Assembly: GCA_027946365.1 (NCBI GenBank)
Contig: JAPEUQ010000009.1
Location: 1,922,001 to 1,986,000, forward strand
Direction: 5' to 3'
From: Kalmusia sp. IMI 367209
Lineage: Eukaryota; Ascomycota; Dothideomycetes; Pleosporales; Didymosphaeriaceae
DNA: 64,000 nucleotides
This document shows positions 12,321 through 22,944 of the stretch, in pieces. Each line of letters starts with the position of its first letter. Position 1 is the first letter of the stretch. Made by a program: the position numbers and the translations under genes. The notes under the pieces are model-generated. The model was not told the origin of the DNA. It ran no database searches and saw only the letters and a program-made list of their open reading frames with translations.

Positions 12321-12791
12321 ATGAAGATTCTCAACCTCTTGGCTTTGGCCCTACTATCGGCCGTCGGCACCACCACCAAAGAGACGTTCGCATCACCTAG
12401 AAACGACTGGCGAACCTACCGAGCAATCGGCCGCCTTCCATCCAACATTGCACTAACTACCGCCGAGCTCGCCGCCACACAGCGGTCCCCCATACCCACT
12501 ATCCCCGAGCTGCACGCCGAAAAAAGGGACGGTTTCTGGCCGTGGCAAAAAGAGCCCCCCATTATTGGCTATTACTCCGACGGACGAGCCAAATGCAGCA
12601 TTGTCACTATGACTGCGTAGGTCAATTGGCTTTGGAATTTTGTATTAAAAGCACTAACGATGTAAAGTGGCCACATCTCGGGACCTTGCCCGCCCAAATT
12701 ACCACCAGAGGAGGTAGCTAGGATACTGCATGAGGAGTGGTGCGCACAAAATTGCTGTGAAGAGGACGGCAAGTACTGTGGTGATGAATAA
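12321..12791 (+). CDS. Small secreted six-cysteine protein, effector-like
   Basis: Exons 12321-12616 and 12668-12791 join in phase 2 across a 51-nt intron with a plausible branch site (ACTAACG). The result is a 139-residue protein that no single open frame shows. It begins with a signal peptide (MKILNLLALALLSAVG). A putative propeptide of about 50 residues ends at a kexin site (EKR, Lys68-Arg69), and the mature domain starts DGFWPWQKEPP. Six cysteines (92, 106, 124, 128, 129, 136) cluster at the C-terminus, including CAQNCC. No domain is recognised. Size, secretion, propeptide and even cysteine count match fungal effector or antimicrobial-like secreted proteins; that role is inference. Confidence 0.6.
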
Positions 12792-13040
12792 GTGCAAACG
12801 ATGCATGTCCGCAGGCAGCAGTAGTACGGAATGGGCGAAGCGTTCTACATGGCTGATAGAAATTATCTCATTGCTCCATGATAGAGGAGTAATTGTGGAT
12901 GGGAGATTGGTGCTTGACGTTGGGAATTTTGCGTGTTGTTTGAGTTCTGAAGTATTCCATGGGTAGACTGTGGATGGTATTGAGTTTGGTGCCACAAGAC
13001 GGAATCGATGAGTATTCTTGTGACTCTCTCGAATCATTCT

Positions 13041-15341
13041 CTATACGTTGTCTGGATGTGAACCGAATGCCATCTGCATTCGTCTCGCATGTGCAGCCCT
13101 CCTCTTCGCCAGCGCAGTCATAGGCTTAGCTGAAGTTGGCGTTGGCGGTGTTTCAAGTATCAGAGTCTCAACGCTGCTTGTGCCTGATGGAGAGTGTGCT
13201 TGTTGGCTTAAAATGGACCGCGGGATAGCCGGTGACATGACTATCGGATACTTGTCTGTCGGGGTCGCATTTGGTATAGTATCGGCATCTATCTCGTGAA
13301 GAACTGATCCGGTTGCTGGCGAGCTTTCTCGAAATGTGTATTTCGACACTCTCGTTTCGCTGCTTGGAATGGTACCTGTAGGTAGCAAATGTATTGAGCT
13401 GGCAGGAATTGGCGACATAACTATGGTGTGAGGGTCCTCCGAAGCCTCATTACTACTTACGACGTTGGTGGGAATGAGCACGGGCCGCCTGGTCACTGTC
13501 GATAGACTCTCAAGTATAGTCAAGCTTTGACCGTGCTCGCGTGATTCTACTTGGGGCATATTTTTAGCAGGTGGTGAGTTCGTTCTCGGTCTGTTTTGCA
13601 GTATTGGGGGTGGTGGCAGCGGCGGTGCGGGTACTTGTGATGGCGAGATTGGAACAGTATTGTTGGACATTGGCGTCATTCCAACTAAGACCTGCTCGAT
13701 TTTCGCATCTGATGTGGCATTCAGAATTGGTGCTGGAGTAACAGGTACCACGTCGAGTAGTACAGGAGGGCAACTGGCAGGAGATTTAGGCACAATTGGC
13801 GAAGATGTGACTGATGTTGCTGGTGTAGAGTTGATCCAAACTTTTGTGTCAACACTCTGATCACTCTGATGGCTCTCCCGGGTCGCTTGCGGAATCACCC
13901 AGTTCGACAAATCTTCCATCAACGAGGGCTGGCTCTGGAAGTATGGGAGTTCGGACGGTAACGAACGATGCGTGGCAGGCGGTTTTCTGACGTTAACTGG
14001 CTTTGATCGATGTCGCATTGACGACAGTGGTATGCTGATGGCATCGCCAACTGCGACTGACGCTGTTGAATTGAAGCGTTCGATAGGTCTCTCGGAAAGA
14101 GTGGGCATTGGTTGCACATGATCATATGATGCGCGACTCTCTATTTCAGATGAATGTTGGGTTCGAATCTGATCCGAATATGCTCGCGGCCGTGCTTGGT
14201 CAAAAGATGCTCGCGCTCTATCCTTGAAGGCGGAAATTGAGGAACGTGTATCATCAAAAGATCTACGAGGAAATCGAGGGTCCGGTGGCCGCCTTAGTGG
14301 AGCTCGTTGGACGTTCGTTTCAGACGATATTGGTCTGGGACTTGGGTTCGTCATTCTGCCGTGTGGCAAGTGTTGTGTGTTGCTCTGACCCGCAGACACC
14401 GGAAATGACTTATGTATTGAATAGCTTCGCGCTTTGGGGGTATCTTCATGCAGATCTAGGTCGTCTAGGATAATAGGGAGATCATCTGGCGTACTTCCGG
14501 GAAGCTCCGCAAGCGTATGTTGATACGAGTAAACTATAGAGACATTAGTATCTGGCAAACCTAGCAAGGCAGGCTTTGTACCTAGCTTTTCATCCTCAAT
14601 TTCTGGCTCTGAGACTGTGATACTTGGTACTGATGAGTTCCTGTGATTCATCCTCCGTCTTTGCCTCGAGTGCGGACTCCTCAGAACATCGTTGGCTGAA
14701 TGTCGTACCCAGGGCTGTGCGGGCATCTCGTAGATCGGGTCGAAGGTAGCATTCATCTCAGCAGTCTGCATGACCTGCACAGCGGCCATGAGACTCTGGT
14801 GACACAACATGAGGTACTGTTGCTTGCTCATAAGCTTCTTATGATGCGACATGACCCAGTCGAACTTTCGCCTTAGGCCAACTGCGCCACCATCATCTCC
14901 GGAAACGCGCACGGTCTCCATGAAGAGACCTATATCGTTGAGTGCTCGTTGAATGTCGTGAAGAATTGTCTCTATCCAAGTTTTCTTATCCGGCCATGCT
15001 TCAAGATAATCTTTGACGGCGTGTGAGGAGGTATAGAGCCGTGAAGCCTCTGTTACGTCTCGTCGCACACGCTGTAGTAAGTTGACGAACACTTCATTCT
15101 CCGAAGAGACTTTGCCCTGCGCTGAAGCCCATTCTGCAAAGTCAAAGACCGTAGATAGTGATGGAGACACTCGGGTGACATCTTCTGAAGATTTCCTTGA
15201 AAGTGTAACTGATTTGTGATCAGGGTCTGAGTCCTGGCTTGATCTATATTCAAAGGACTTTTTTTTCGCATTGTGTGATCCCGTGTATTCATGTGGTTTC
15301 GATGGAGCTTCTGGCAGGTATAGGCCAGCGCCTGGGATCAT
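13041..15341 (-). CDS. Large, mostly disordered hypothetical protein
   Basis: Single-exon frame of 766 codons from ATG 15339-15341; upstream in-frame codons exist but no earlier ATG before the flank. Residues 60-210 look helical (EWASAQGKVSSENEVF, then DIQRALNDIGLFMETV, then KLMSKQQYLMLCHQ). The rest is Ser/Pro/Arg-rich and probably disordered, with many possible phosphorylation sites, a proline run (PAPPLPPPPILQNRP) and a basic tail (AKRRAAHARRMQM). There is no signal peptide or transmembrane segment. I recognise no family. The long uninterrupted frame and codon use support a real fungal gene, possibly a regulatory or scaffold protein. Confidence 0.7.
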   Translation of the reverse strand: MIPGAGLYLPEAPSKPHEYTGSHNAKKKSFEYRSSQDSDPDHKSVTLSRKSSEDVTRVSPSLSTVFDFAEWASAQGKVSSENEVFVNLLQRVRRDVTEASRLYTSSHAVKDYLEAWPDKKTWIETILHDIQRALNDIGLFMETVRVSGDDGGAVGLRRKFDWVMSHHKKLMSKQQYLMLCHQSLMAAVQVMQTAEMNATFDPIYEMPAQPWVRHSANDVLRSPHSRQRRRMNHRNSSVPSITVSEPEIEDEKLGTKPALLGLPDTNVSIVYSYQHTLAELPGSTPDDLPIILDDLDLHEDTPKARSYSIHKSFPVSAGQSNTQHLPHGRMTNPSPRPISSETNVQRAPLRRPPDPRFPRRSFDDTRSSISAFKDRARASFDQARPRAYSDQIRTQHSSEIESRASYDHVQPMPTLSERPIERFNSTASVAVGDAISIPLSSMRHRSKPVNVRKPPATHRSLPSELPYFQSQPSLMEDLSNWVIPQATRESHQSDQSVDTKVWINSTPATSVTSSPIVPKSPASCPPVLLDVVPVTPAPILNATSDAKIEQVLVGMTPMSNNTVPISPSQVPAPPLPPPPILQNRPRTNSPPAKNMPQVESREHGQSLTILESLSTVTRRPVLIPTNVVSSNEASEDPHTIVMSPIPASSIHLLPTGTIPSSETRVSKYTFRESSPATGSVLHEIDADTIPNATPTDKYPIVMSPAIPRSILSQQAHSPSGTSSVETLILETPPTPTSAKPMTALAKRRAAHARRMQMAFGSHPDNV

Positions 15342-16043
15342 TTTGTCCGATATCAAGGTGTGAGCTTAGTTGCCATGAAATTAGACGTAGTTTTGGTACG
15401 CAGTAGGCTAACGGTCGAAGCAGGCGGCTGTCATATGAGACATGAGTAGGAGGGGCACTTCTGCCGCTCAGATGCTTATAGGCATTGAAGCGCAGTCGAC
15501 GCCGCCAAACTAAGTCTCGATCGGATGCGGCAAACGCTAGCTCCTGCCATGTAATGAACGTACAAGTACACCGGGCGCCTCAACCGGGGGAATCTTCAGA
15601 GCGCCGATAGAGGCTGTGAACTGCAAAGGTGGGGGGGAAGCGGAGACAAACGAACGAAATCACAAAATGACGGCGGTCGCATTCGCGCCACCACGGACGG
15701 AGGGGTATTGGAGCAACGGGCTTGGGATCTCGGTACGATCGACTGCCAGCAGTTGGCTTGCACGAACATCATGCGCCGCCGGATATGGGATATCTTTACA
15801 CCAATAGACGGCGTGAAAACGATAAGATCGAAAACCCTCTAATCTTTGGGGGCCACATTGGCCCGCTTGTGTTTCCCAAACGCAACATCCGAGACGGCTA
15901 GATTTACGCCCCGATATGAGCTTGCAGGGCCGTGTTTGAGCCCCCAAAAACCAGTCAGATTCCCCAGAGATGAACTGGACCTTAGGCAACTAAACTCGCA
16001 ACGAAAGACAAAACATTAAATTTAGTTGACTTTTCTACCTTGC
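15342..16043. other. Intergenic region
   Basis: This is the promoter side of the large hypothetical gene and the 3' flank of the next. Short frames on both strands lack recognisable features. Confidence 0.5.
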
Positions 16044-17588
16044 TCATTCATCAAGCCGCCGGTTCACAGCCTCGCTAAATGGTCGTGGTGGGTTGATAGG
16101 CTCTCCGTTCTCGTCTGCGACTTGCACAAGAGCAGGGAAAATGCAAAGGCTACCTGACTTGACGCCTTCCTCGCTGTGCCAATCAAAGTCCCACGTAGTT
16201 GGCTGTGAGAAAAGCGTGAACGCGAATTGAGCGGAGCGCTTGAGGATCTCCTCCAAGTTGCGGCTACGTGCTCCATCGTCCATTCGCGAATCAGCAAATG
16301 GTCGTAGTACGCTGTCAAGAGTCATTGCAGCAACCTGAACATTGTGAAGCCGACCATCTCCTGCCGAGAATGCATTATGAACATAGGCAGACTGTAAAAG
16401 CTCAGCAGTGAGCGCACGCCATTTTGTGAAGAAAAGTGCATGGACTGAGCAAGGCGTTAGTGTCAAACTCATATATTGTGTCTTTCACTCACCTCTAAAG
16501 CTGCGATCGGCGTGAGCCATTGACTGGATGGATTGAGAGACTTCCGGTGGTAAAAACGACGTCTTAGGTGAACTCTTCAGCTGTATACACGAAGTCACTA
16601 CCCGAGCAAGACAAAACCTGAGTGCAATTTCCCGAGTCGCAGAGTTTTTCAAAAGTGTGCTAAGAGTCTCCACAGAAACAGGTAGGTTTTCTCCCAAAGC
16701 GTGAAGGTCGTCGAAGTCAATCATACCGGCGCTTACAGCACGGGTGTGATAGTAGCTCTGGACGTGGTTCTTGATCAAGTTGCTGATTTTTGAGATCTCG
16801 CCCGAGATGGCTTTGTCTTCTAAGGGCTGGGGTAAACCATTTTCTAGCGCTGAAGTAATTGGACTACCGCTAGTCACAGATACAGTCTTGGCCATGGCAC
16901 CCTTCTCGCGATGCATCAGAGCTATTGTGCTCGCTTCGGAGTCACGCACACCACTCGTAGGCTTTCTGCGCTTGAGACAGAACCAGGCTATGAGGCCAGC
17001 AACGAGTGCTCCAGCCAAAAGACAACCTATAGCAACACCTGCAACGGCTCCACCCGATAGTCCGTTGCTTTTTGAGACGATGGGAGGTGTGGCAGATGCG
17101 GTAGGGGGTGTAGCTGGCAAGGAACTGGCAGGACTGGTAACCATACTAGTTTCCGATGCTGGAGGCTTGTCGCTATTCCCCCGTGTAGATGACGTAGTCG
17201 AATCTGGTGCCTTAGAGCTTGTGGCATTGGTGGGCTTCGCTGTTACCTCTACTTCTGTGGATGGGAGGACTGTCTGTGCAGATACTAGCTCCCAGTACGC
17301 AAGCCTGTTTCTATCATCCCTCCAAGAAAATATGGCGGATGTCACGATCCCGTTCGCTTCTGGACCAATCTTTGTGATTGTGACCGGTGTTTGGAGAAGT
17401 ACGGTCGACCAATCCTTCGGCTCTTTTAGATCTTTGAGTTCATTCCCCTCGCTGTTGTACCATAGCTTATGATCACCGGGAGCAGCAGCGGTAGTTTTCG
17501 CATCTTCGTAGAAAACAATCTTTGGAGGAAACGGTTGCCCCAAAGATACAGTAGCGACGGGCAAGGGTTCAATAGGAGTAGTAGTCAT
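16044..17588 (-). CDS. Single-pass membrane protein with cytoplasmic C-terminal domain
   Basis: Exons 17588-16493 and 16444-16044 join in phase 1 over a 48-nt intron and encode 498 residues. There is no N-terminal signal peptide. A beta-rich domain (about 1-110) is followed by a Ser/Thr/Pro linker and one transmembrane helix (GGAVAGVAIGCLLAGALVAG) with a basic KRRK stop. The cytoplasmic helical region contains SGEISKISNLIKNHVQSYYH and runs through the second exon (KWRALTAELLQSAYVHNAF). The layout resembles unnamed fungal membrane proteins that pair a variable ectodomain with this C-terminal module. Function unknown. Confidence 0.72.
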
Positions 17589-18333
17589 GATGGCTCAGGC
17601 AAGGCGCAGTAATCCGGAAGAAATCCTGAACAGGATAAGAGATACAATCGACGTCTCCAAGAGTTCGCGAAAGATGTGAACAGTAAGGGCTCTCCCCGAG
17701 GGTCGCATCGGCAGAAGAAGAGAAGAAAGAACAAAAGCCCCAGCCTGATGACACGGACAGGCCCAGCTTATGTATATCAAGCCATGCGCATATACTACCA
17801 GGGCTGATCCTGCACATCGTAAGCCAGCGAAAATACATACCAATACAGCTATTTAGCACGGCCAACGTACCGTATGTACGACCCTGGTGGCACAGCCTGA
17901 CCCAACACACAATTCATAATCAAGCCACCTACCGTACCACGCCCCTGCATACCCTATCGGGGACCACCTGCCCTTGAAAAAGCGCCGCTCAAGCGGTACT
18001 CTACTCCATTTAACATGTTGAGCGCGTCGTGATGCGTGAACGGATTTTCGTCGGCTTAGGTGCACTTACGGCCTCGCCCTGCATGCATCCTTCAGCCCCC
18101 AATACGCCCCACACGTTGCTCACGCATCCTTATAGGCCCCCCTCGACACCTAATAATACCGCAACAGGCCGACCTATCACCAGAATTGAACGCTGTGCCG
18201 CAAGGCTGAGGCGGAGCCCGTACCACACACGTTACACGACTTCGGGCGCAACCTCCGCTGTCTTATAGCCTGGAGAGCTCAGCCTACCCAACAATTTTGC
18301 GGGGTGAGGCTGCCACTGCAGCATTTGACGACA
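17589..18333. other. Intergenic region between divergent genes
   Basis: This region should hold the promoters of the membrane protein (minus) and the Hsp70-like gene (plus). I could not identify specific elements. Confidence 0.45.
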
Positions 18334-20929
18334 ATGAGCATCAATACGGATGGCGAAAAGCCGCATATGGTAGTTGGGATCGATTTGGGCATGACTGTAA
18401 GTGTGATCGATGATATCTGTTATGAGATGGGAGTCTGGGCCGTTCCGAGGAGGTAGCTGGGTGGAGTTTAGCTTCATTTGTGAGGTCCCATATCACGTGT
18501 AGTAACTTTCACTCCGAATCATCCACTACGGTCGGTTTGGCTCGGAAACTCCTGGCTTTTCGTGCAATGTAGATCTGGTCGAAACGGGCACAGATTTCAC
18601 AAAAAGCCCGGAATTTCCGGTCTGCCCAGTCGTAGTGTCCCGACAACGCTCGAAACGATTGAGTAACTGCCTGAGGTAGAATGTGTTCCCCCTGAAGGAC
18701 ACTTACCAGCTTTTTTGCCTTTACTAACGAATTTCAGTGCACAGGCGTAGCATACGCCAACCTCTCTATTGGTAGTGAAACCATCCGCTGGGTGCAGAAA
18801 TGGCCTGGCCGTTTCCAAGCAAACGAGAACAAGGTGCCCACCGTGGTCGTTTATCGTGAGTTGTTCAATTTAACAACCCACAAGGTGCTCTCGGAATCCT
18901 TCGATGTTAGCATTTGCAAGCAATGGTATCAGGTTGTTGTGAAATTGGAGGACAGTACCAGCAATATCCTCATTGCGTCATCTACAAGATTCCCTAACCT
19001 TCTTCATCAACATTATTTTCCAACTTCCGTCTGTACGAATTCTCACAAACCGCTGCTAACACCATCACTTAGCAATAACAACACCAAACCCCACCCCCTC
19101 CTCCTGGGGCTTCCTCTCCGAAACCATCGCTGAAACGACCGCTCAGGATAAAGACTATAAAGAATGGTTCAAGACGCTCCTCTCCCCTCCGCACCTCCTC
19201 AAGAAGCAGCGCGAAGACCCAGAAGGCGCCCCCGTTAACATGCCTGAAGTCGAGAAATGGTACCGCGACTACCTCTCCAAAATGTACGAATACCTTGCCT
19301 TTAAGTTAGGCGGGGAATTGAGCGGAGTGACATGGGAGGAAGCAAGAGTCGAATTTATCTTCAGCGTGCCCACAACGTGGGAGCCTGTACCTACGGTCGA
19401 GAGGTTCAAGGCGATCGTAGGGGAGGCAGGATTCGGTGTGCATTCATTTCATGGCGTTACGATAGGATTGACGGAGGCTGAGGCAGCTGCTGTACATGTG
19501 TCGACCGAAGCCCCAGGCATCTTCCGTGAGAACGATATCCTGCTCGTTTGTGATGCGGGAGGCGGTACCACGGACCTCTCAGTGCTACGCGTGTCTGGCA
19601 CGCACAATGCTGCGATCTCCCTCCAACAACTGGACGTTGTATTTGGCGAGACAATTGGTAGCGCAGCAATTGACTATGAGTTCGAGAAATTGGTGTGCGC
19701 CCGTCTCGAACGCGCGCATGTTATTTCGCCGCTGCCCATCGATCCTGCAGACGCCGCGTGGGAGATGATGAAGAGCCGGGACTTTCAGGCTGTGAAGTGC
19801 GAGTATGGCGCTCCGGATGATACACCGTTGTTCAGCATCGCTATTCCTCGTTTGACACATACGTACACAAATTCGGACCCGTCGGTGCGAATCCGCAACG
19901 GCGAAGTGGCCTTCGACCGTGAAGACTTACAGCGCTTATTCGATAAGCAGATAAACAAACTTCTCCAACTGATTGACACACAACTACAAATTCTATACCA
20001 AAAATTTCCCGGGGAGAGCGTTGCCCATCTCGTAAGTGCCTCCTACCGCCCTGTCCCCAATGTACGCATGAAAAAAAAAATGCTAACTCAAACCCGAGGT
20101 CCTATCCGGCGGTCTCGGTAACTCGGCCTACGTACAGTCTCGATTAAGGCAGCATTACGCGATAACCAGCATACCAAACGCGCATGGTATCTCCGTGCGC
20201 ATAGCGCCCGACCCCCAACTCGCCGTCTGCAAAGGCCTCGTTGCAGACCGCATTCGCAAACTCATCACCTCGCACTCTGTCCTCGGATGGCGCTGTTGTC
20301 GATCCTCATACGGCACTATGTGCAAGATCGCTTACGACAAGAAGAATCCCGAACATGTAGGGAAGCAGCTCGTACGCGATCCTTTGAACGGCAAGATGTA
20401 CATTATGCAAGCCATAGCATGGTTTGTCAAGAAAGGCGAGCCGGTCAGCATCGACAGGCCGATCGTACACAACTTCATTAAGAAGGTCACGCCAGGAGAT
20501 CCGCGGAGAGCGTTCCCGACAAGTGTTATAGAGTGCAATCTAGATGCGCCAAATCTCCCTACCCAGATGAGTCCGGACACGCGCATCCTCTGCGAGATCT
20601 CATCCGACTTGACCTCCGCCGACGAAAAGAAATTCACAGAGAAAAACAAGCGGTTCTGGTCGCTGGGCAAACACTACTTTAAAGTAGAATACCAAGTGCG
20701 CGTGATCATCGGACCCGCTGATGTTCGCTTCGAGCTGTGGTTCGACAATCAGAAGTTGTCGCGCGACCAATCGATAAGAGTGGACTGGGCACCAGCGCCG
20801 ACGATGCCGCCTCCACCGCCGTTGGACATCTCGACTTATAATAGAGTGGAACTACCGGATAGCCATCCTACACAGATGTCGGGGGCTGCTGGGGATGGGG
20901 AAGAGGAGGGGCGGACAAGGTATAGATAG
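18334..20929 (+). CDS. Hsp70-like ATPase, fungal HSPA12-type
   Basis: Four exons (18334-18396, 18738-18855, 19073-20031, 20099-20929) join in frame into 656 residues. Nucleotide-binding signatures of the actin/Hsp70 superfamily are present: phosphate-1 split by the first intron (GIDLGMT then CTGVAYA), phosphate-2 in CDAGGGTTDLS, and the adenosine motif LSGGLGNSAYV. The C-terminal part is short and ends in a proline-rich tail, with no EEVD and no canonical peptide-binding domain, as in HSPA12-like proteins. The first two introns are long for this window (341 and 217 nt), though both have good branch sites (CTAAC). Clients and biological role are unknown. Confidence 0.8.
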
Positions 20930-21409
20930 GACGGAGACAAAGACGGGGACGGGAATTGAGGGTATAAGACAAGAGGACAAGAAAGCAGGAAAGAGAGGGA
21001 ATTTTACAGGTGGGTTGCTGGGTCGAGCGAGAGGAGGAAAATGGCCGGTATATGGATGAGACAAATGTTTGCGCACTAGAGACTACGACACGACCCCTCC
21101 GATAAGAGATCAATTAAAGCGTACACAGAGCCATGCTCTATCTGAGAGCTATGCAACGGCGAGCTTAACGGTAGACATCGTTGAAATCGGGTATATTGAT
21201 AAGCAATTTGAGATCATGCTATCCGCACTTCAGTCAGCGCTTGCGAAGTCCATGGAAAGTTGAAAACACATACTGAGTGGCTATAGGGCCCTTTCCTCCA
21301 CACTCTTCCTCGGAGCGGCACTTCCTCAACGGCGCCTGCCTAGACCGGATCTCTTAATCCCGGATCTTTTGATATAAAGATATCCAATAACGCCATAAAG
21401 ACTTTTCAG
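20930..21409. other. Intergenic region between convergent genes
   Basis: This contains the 3' flanks of the Hsp70-like gene and the FAL1 helicase gene. Nothing further is seen. Confidence 0.5.
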
Positions 21410-22710
21410 CTACGCAAGCAGATCAGCCACATTCATGGGCATCTCGTCAATCTGTGTCGAATAGTAGACTAGAGAATATTAGCGATGTATTAAAACATAC
21501 ATATCAGGCTGACGTACGTTCGATATCGCGCAGAATGCGCACATCTTCCTGAGTCACAAAGTTGATAGCCACACCCTTACGTCCAAAGCGGCCACTTCGA
21601 CCAATCCTGTGGATGTAGTTCTCACGATTGGATGGAAGATCGTAGTTAATGACGAGAGACACTTGTTGAACATCAATGCCGCGGGCCCAGACATCAGTCG
21701 AGATGAGCACACGCGAGTTCGCCTGACGGAAGTCTTGCATAATGCTGTCACGCTCCCGCTGCGGCATGTCTCCATGCATGGAGGACACCGTGAAGTTGGC
21801 CTCACGCATCTTGTCCGTTAGCCAATCCACCTTGCGACGTGTATTGCAGAAAATGACGGCTTGTGTGATGGTCAGGGTGTCGTAGAGATCGCATAGTGTG
21901 TCGAACTTCCACTCCTCCTTCTCGATGGCGATAAAGTACTGTTTGAGGCCTTCCAGGGTCAACTCGTCACGCTTGACTAGGATGCGCACCGGCTCCGTCA
22001 TGAACTTAGTCGTCATTTCTAGAACATCGTACGGAAGAGTGGCTGATACGACGACCACTTGGGTCGCAGGCGGGAGATAGCGGTATACATCGTAGATCTG
22101 CTCACGGAAGCCGCGGTTAAGCAGCTCGTCAGCCTCGTCTAGAACCAGCATCTTGATGTTGCGCGTGCGCAGGTTGCGGCGACGGATCATGTCGGCGACA
22201 CGACCTGGAGTTCCAGATACAACGTGCTGGCCATAGTCGAGCTTGCGGATGTCTTCACCAACATTCGTGCCGCCGATGCAGGCGTGACACTGCACGTTCA
22301 TGTAATCACCGAGGCCCATGATGACCGACTGAATCTGGGTCGCCAATTCGCGCGTAGGTGAAAGTACGAGCGCTAAATAGTTGATCAATACATTGTATGT
22401 ACTTTGTTAGAAGCGTCCACATACCTTGTGTCTCGCGCACAGCCGTGTCTATGACCTGCAGGATGGAGATGGAAAAGGTGGCCGTCTTTCCCGTACCCGA
22501 CTGTGCCTGAGCAATTGTATCCCGTCCTTTACAGATCTGCACGATCGCACGCGACTGCACCGCCGAGGGCGACTCGTAGCCGTATGCGTAGATGCCGCGC
22601 AGCAGATTCTCCTTCAGGTGCATTGCCTCGAAGGTCGGCGCCACCGTGACCTCCTTTGACGTGGCAAACTCCATCTTATCATCCATGTTGCGATCGATTC
22701 CGTCCGCCAT
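21410..22710 (-). CDS. FAL1: ATP-dependent RNA helicase FAL1 / eIF4A-III
   Basis: Three exons (22710-22425, 22372-21518, 21468-21410) join in frame into 399 residues, the usual length of fungal FAL1. All DEAD-box motifs are visible: AQSGTGKT (I), PTRELA (Ia), TPGR (Ib), DEAD (II), SAT (III), [11 protein letters not shown] (V) and HRIGRSGR (VI). The C-terminus [18 protein letters not shown] is diagnostic of the eIF4A-III/FAL1 branch rather than eIF4A. The family acts in 18S rRNA maturation in yeast and as an exon-junction-complex core in other eukaryotes. It shares a 234-bp promoter with the splicing factor gene to its right. Confidence 0.95.
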
Positions 22711-22944
22711 GGTGAATTGCGTTGCTTATGTATTCGTGTGGGGTAGAGGGGAGAGTGACGATGTGTAGAAAGTTTGGAGCTTTGGCAGGCGCGACCGCGG
22801 AGCGGCGAAATGTTTGTCCGGCGCATCCGACTTTGTGGAACGCGCGAGCTGCAAGTCCCAACTCAAACAGCTCAAACGCCACAGGTCTGCCTCTTATCAC
22901 TCAACCGCTGCCCACTCACTCATTAGAGCTAGGCGACCGCTATC
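22711..22944. promoter_or_regulatory. Compact bidirectional promoter, FAL1 and SF3a60
   Basis: Only 234 bp separate the two divergent start codons, so both 5' leaders and both promoters must lie here. The sequence is GC-rich without an obvious TATA element, as in many housekeeping promoters. Both flanking products act in RNA processing, so co-expression is plausible but inferred. Confidence 0.6.

Noticed and set aside
12699..13037. 112-codon minus-strand frame with a hydrophobic stretch
   Set aside because: It overlaps the second exon of the small secreted protein gene in antisense, and its hydrophobic segment is C-terminal without protein-like context.
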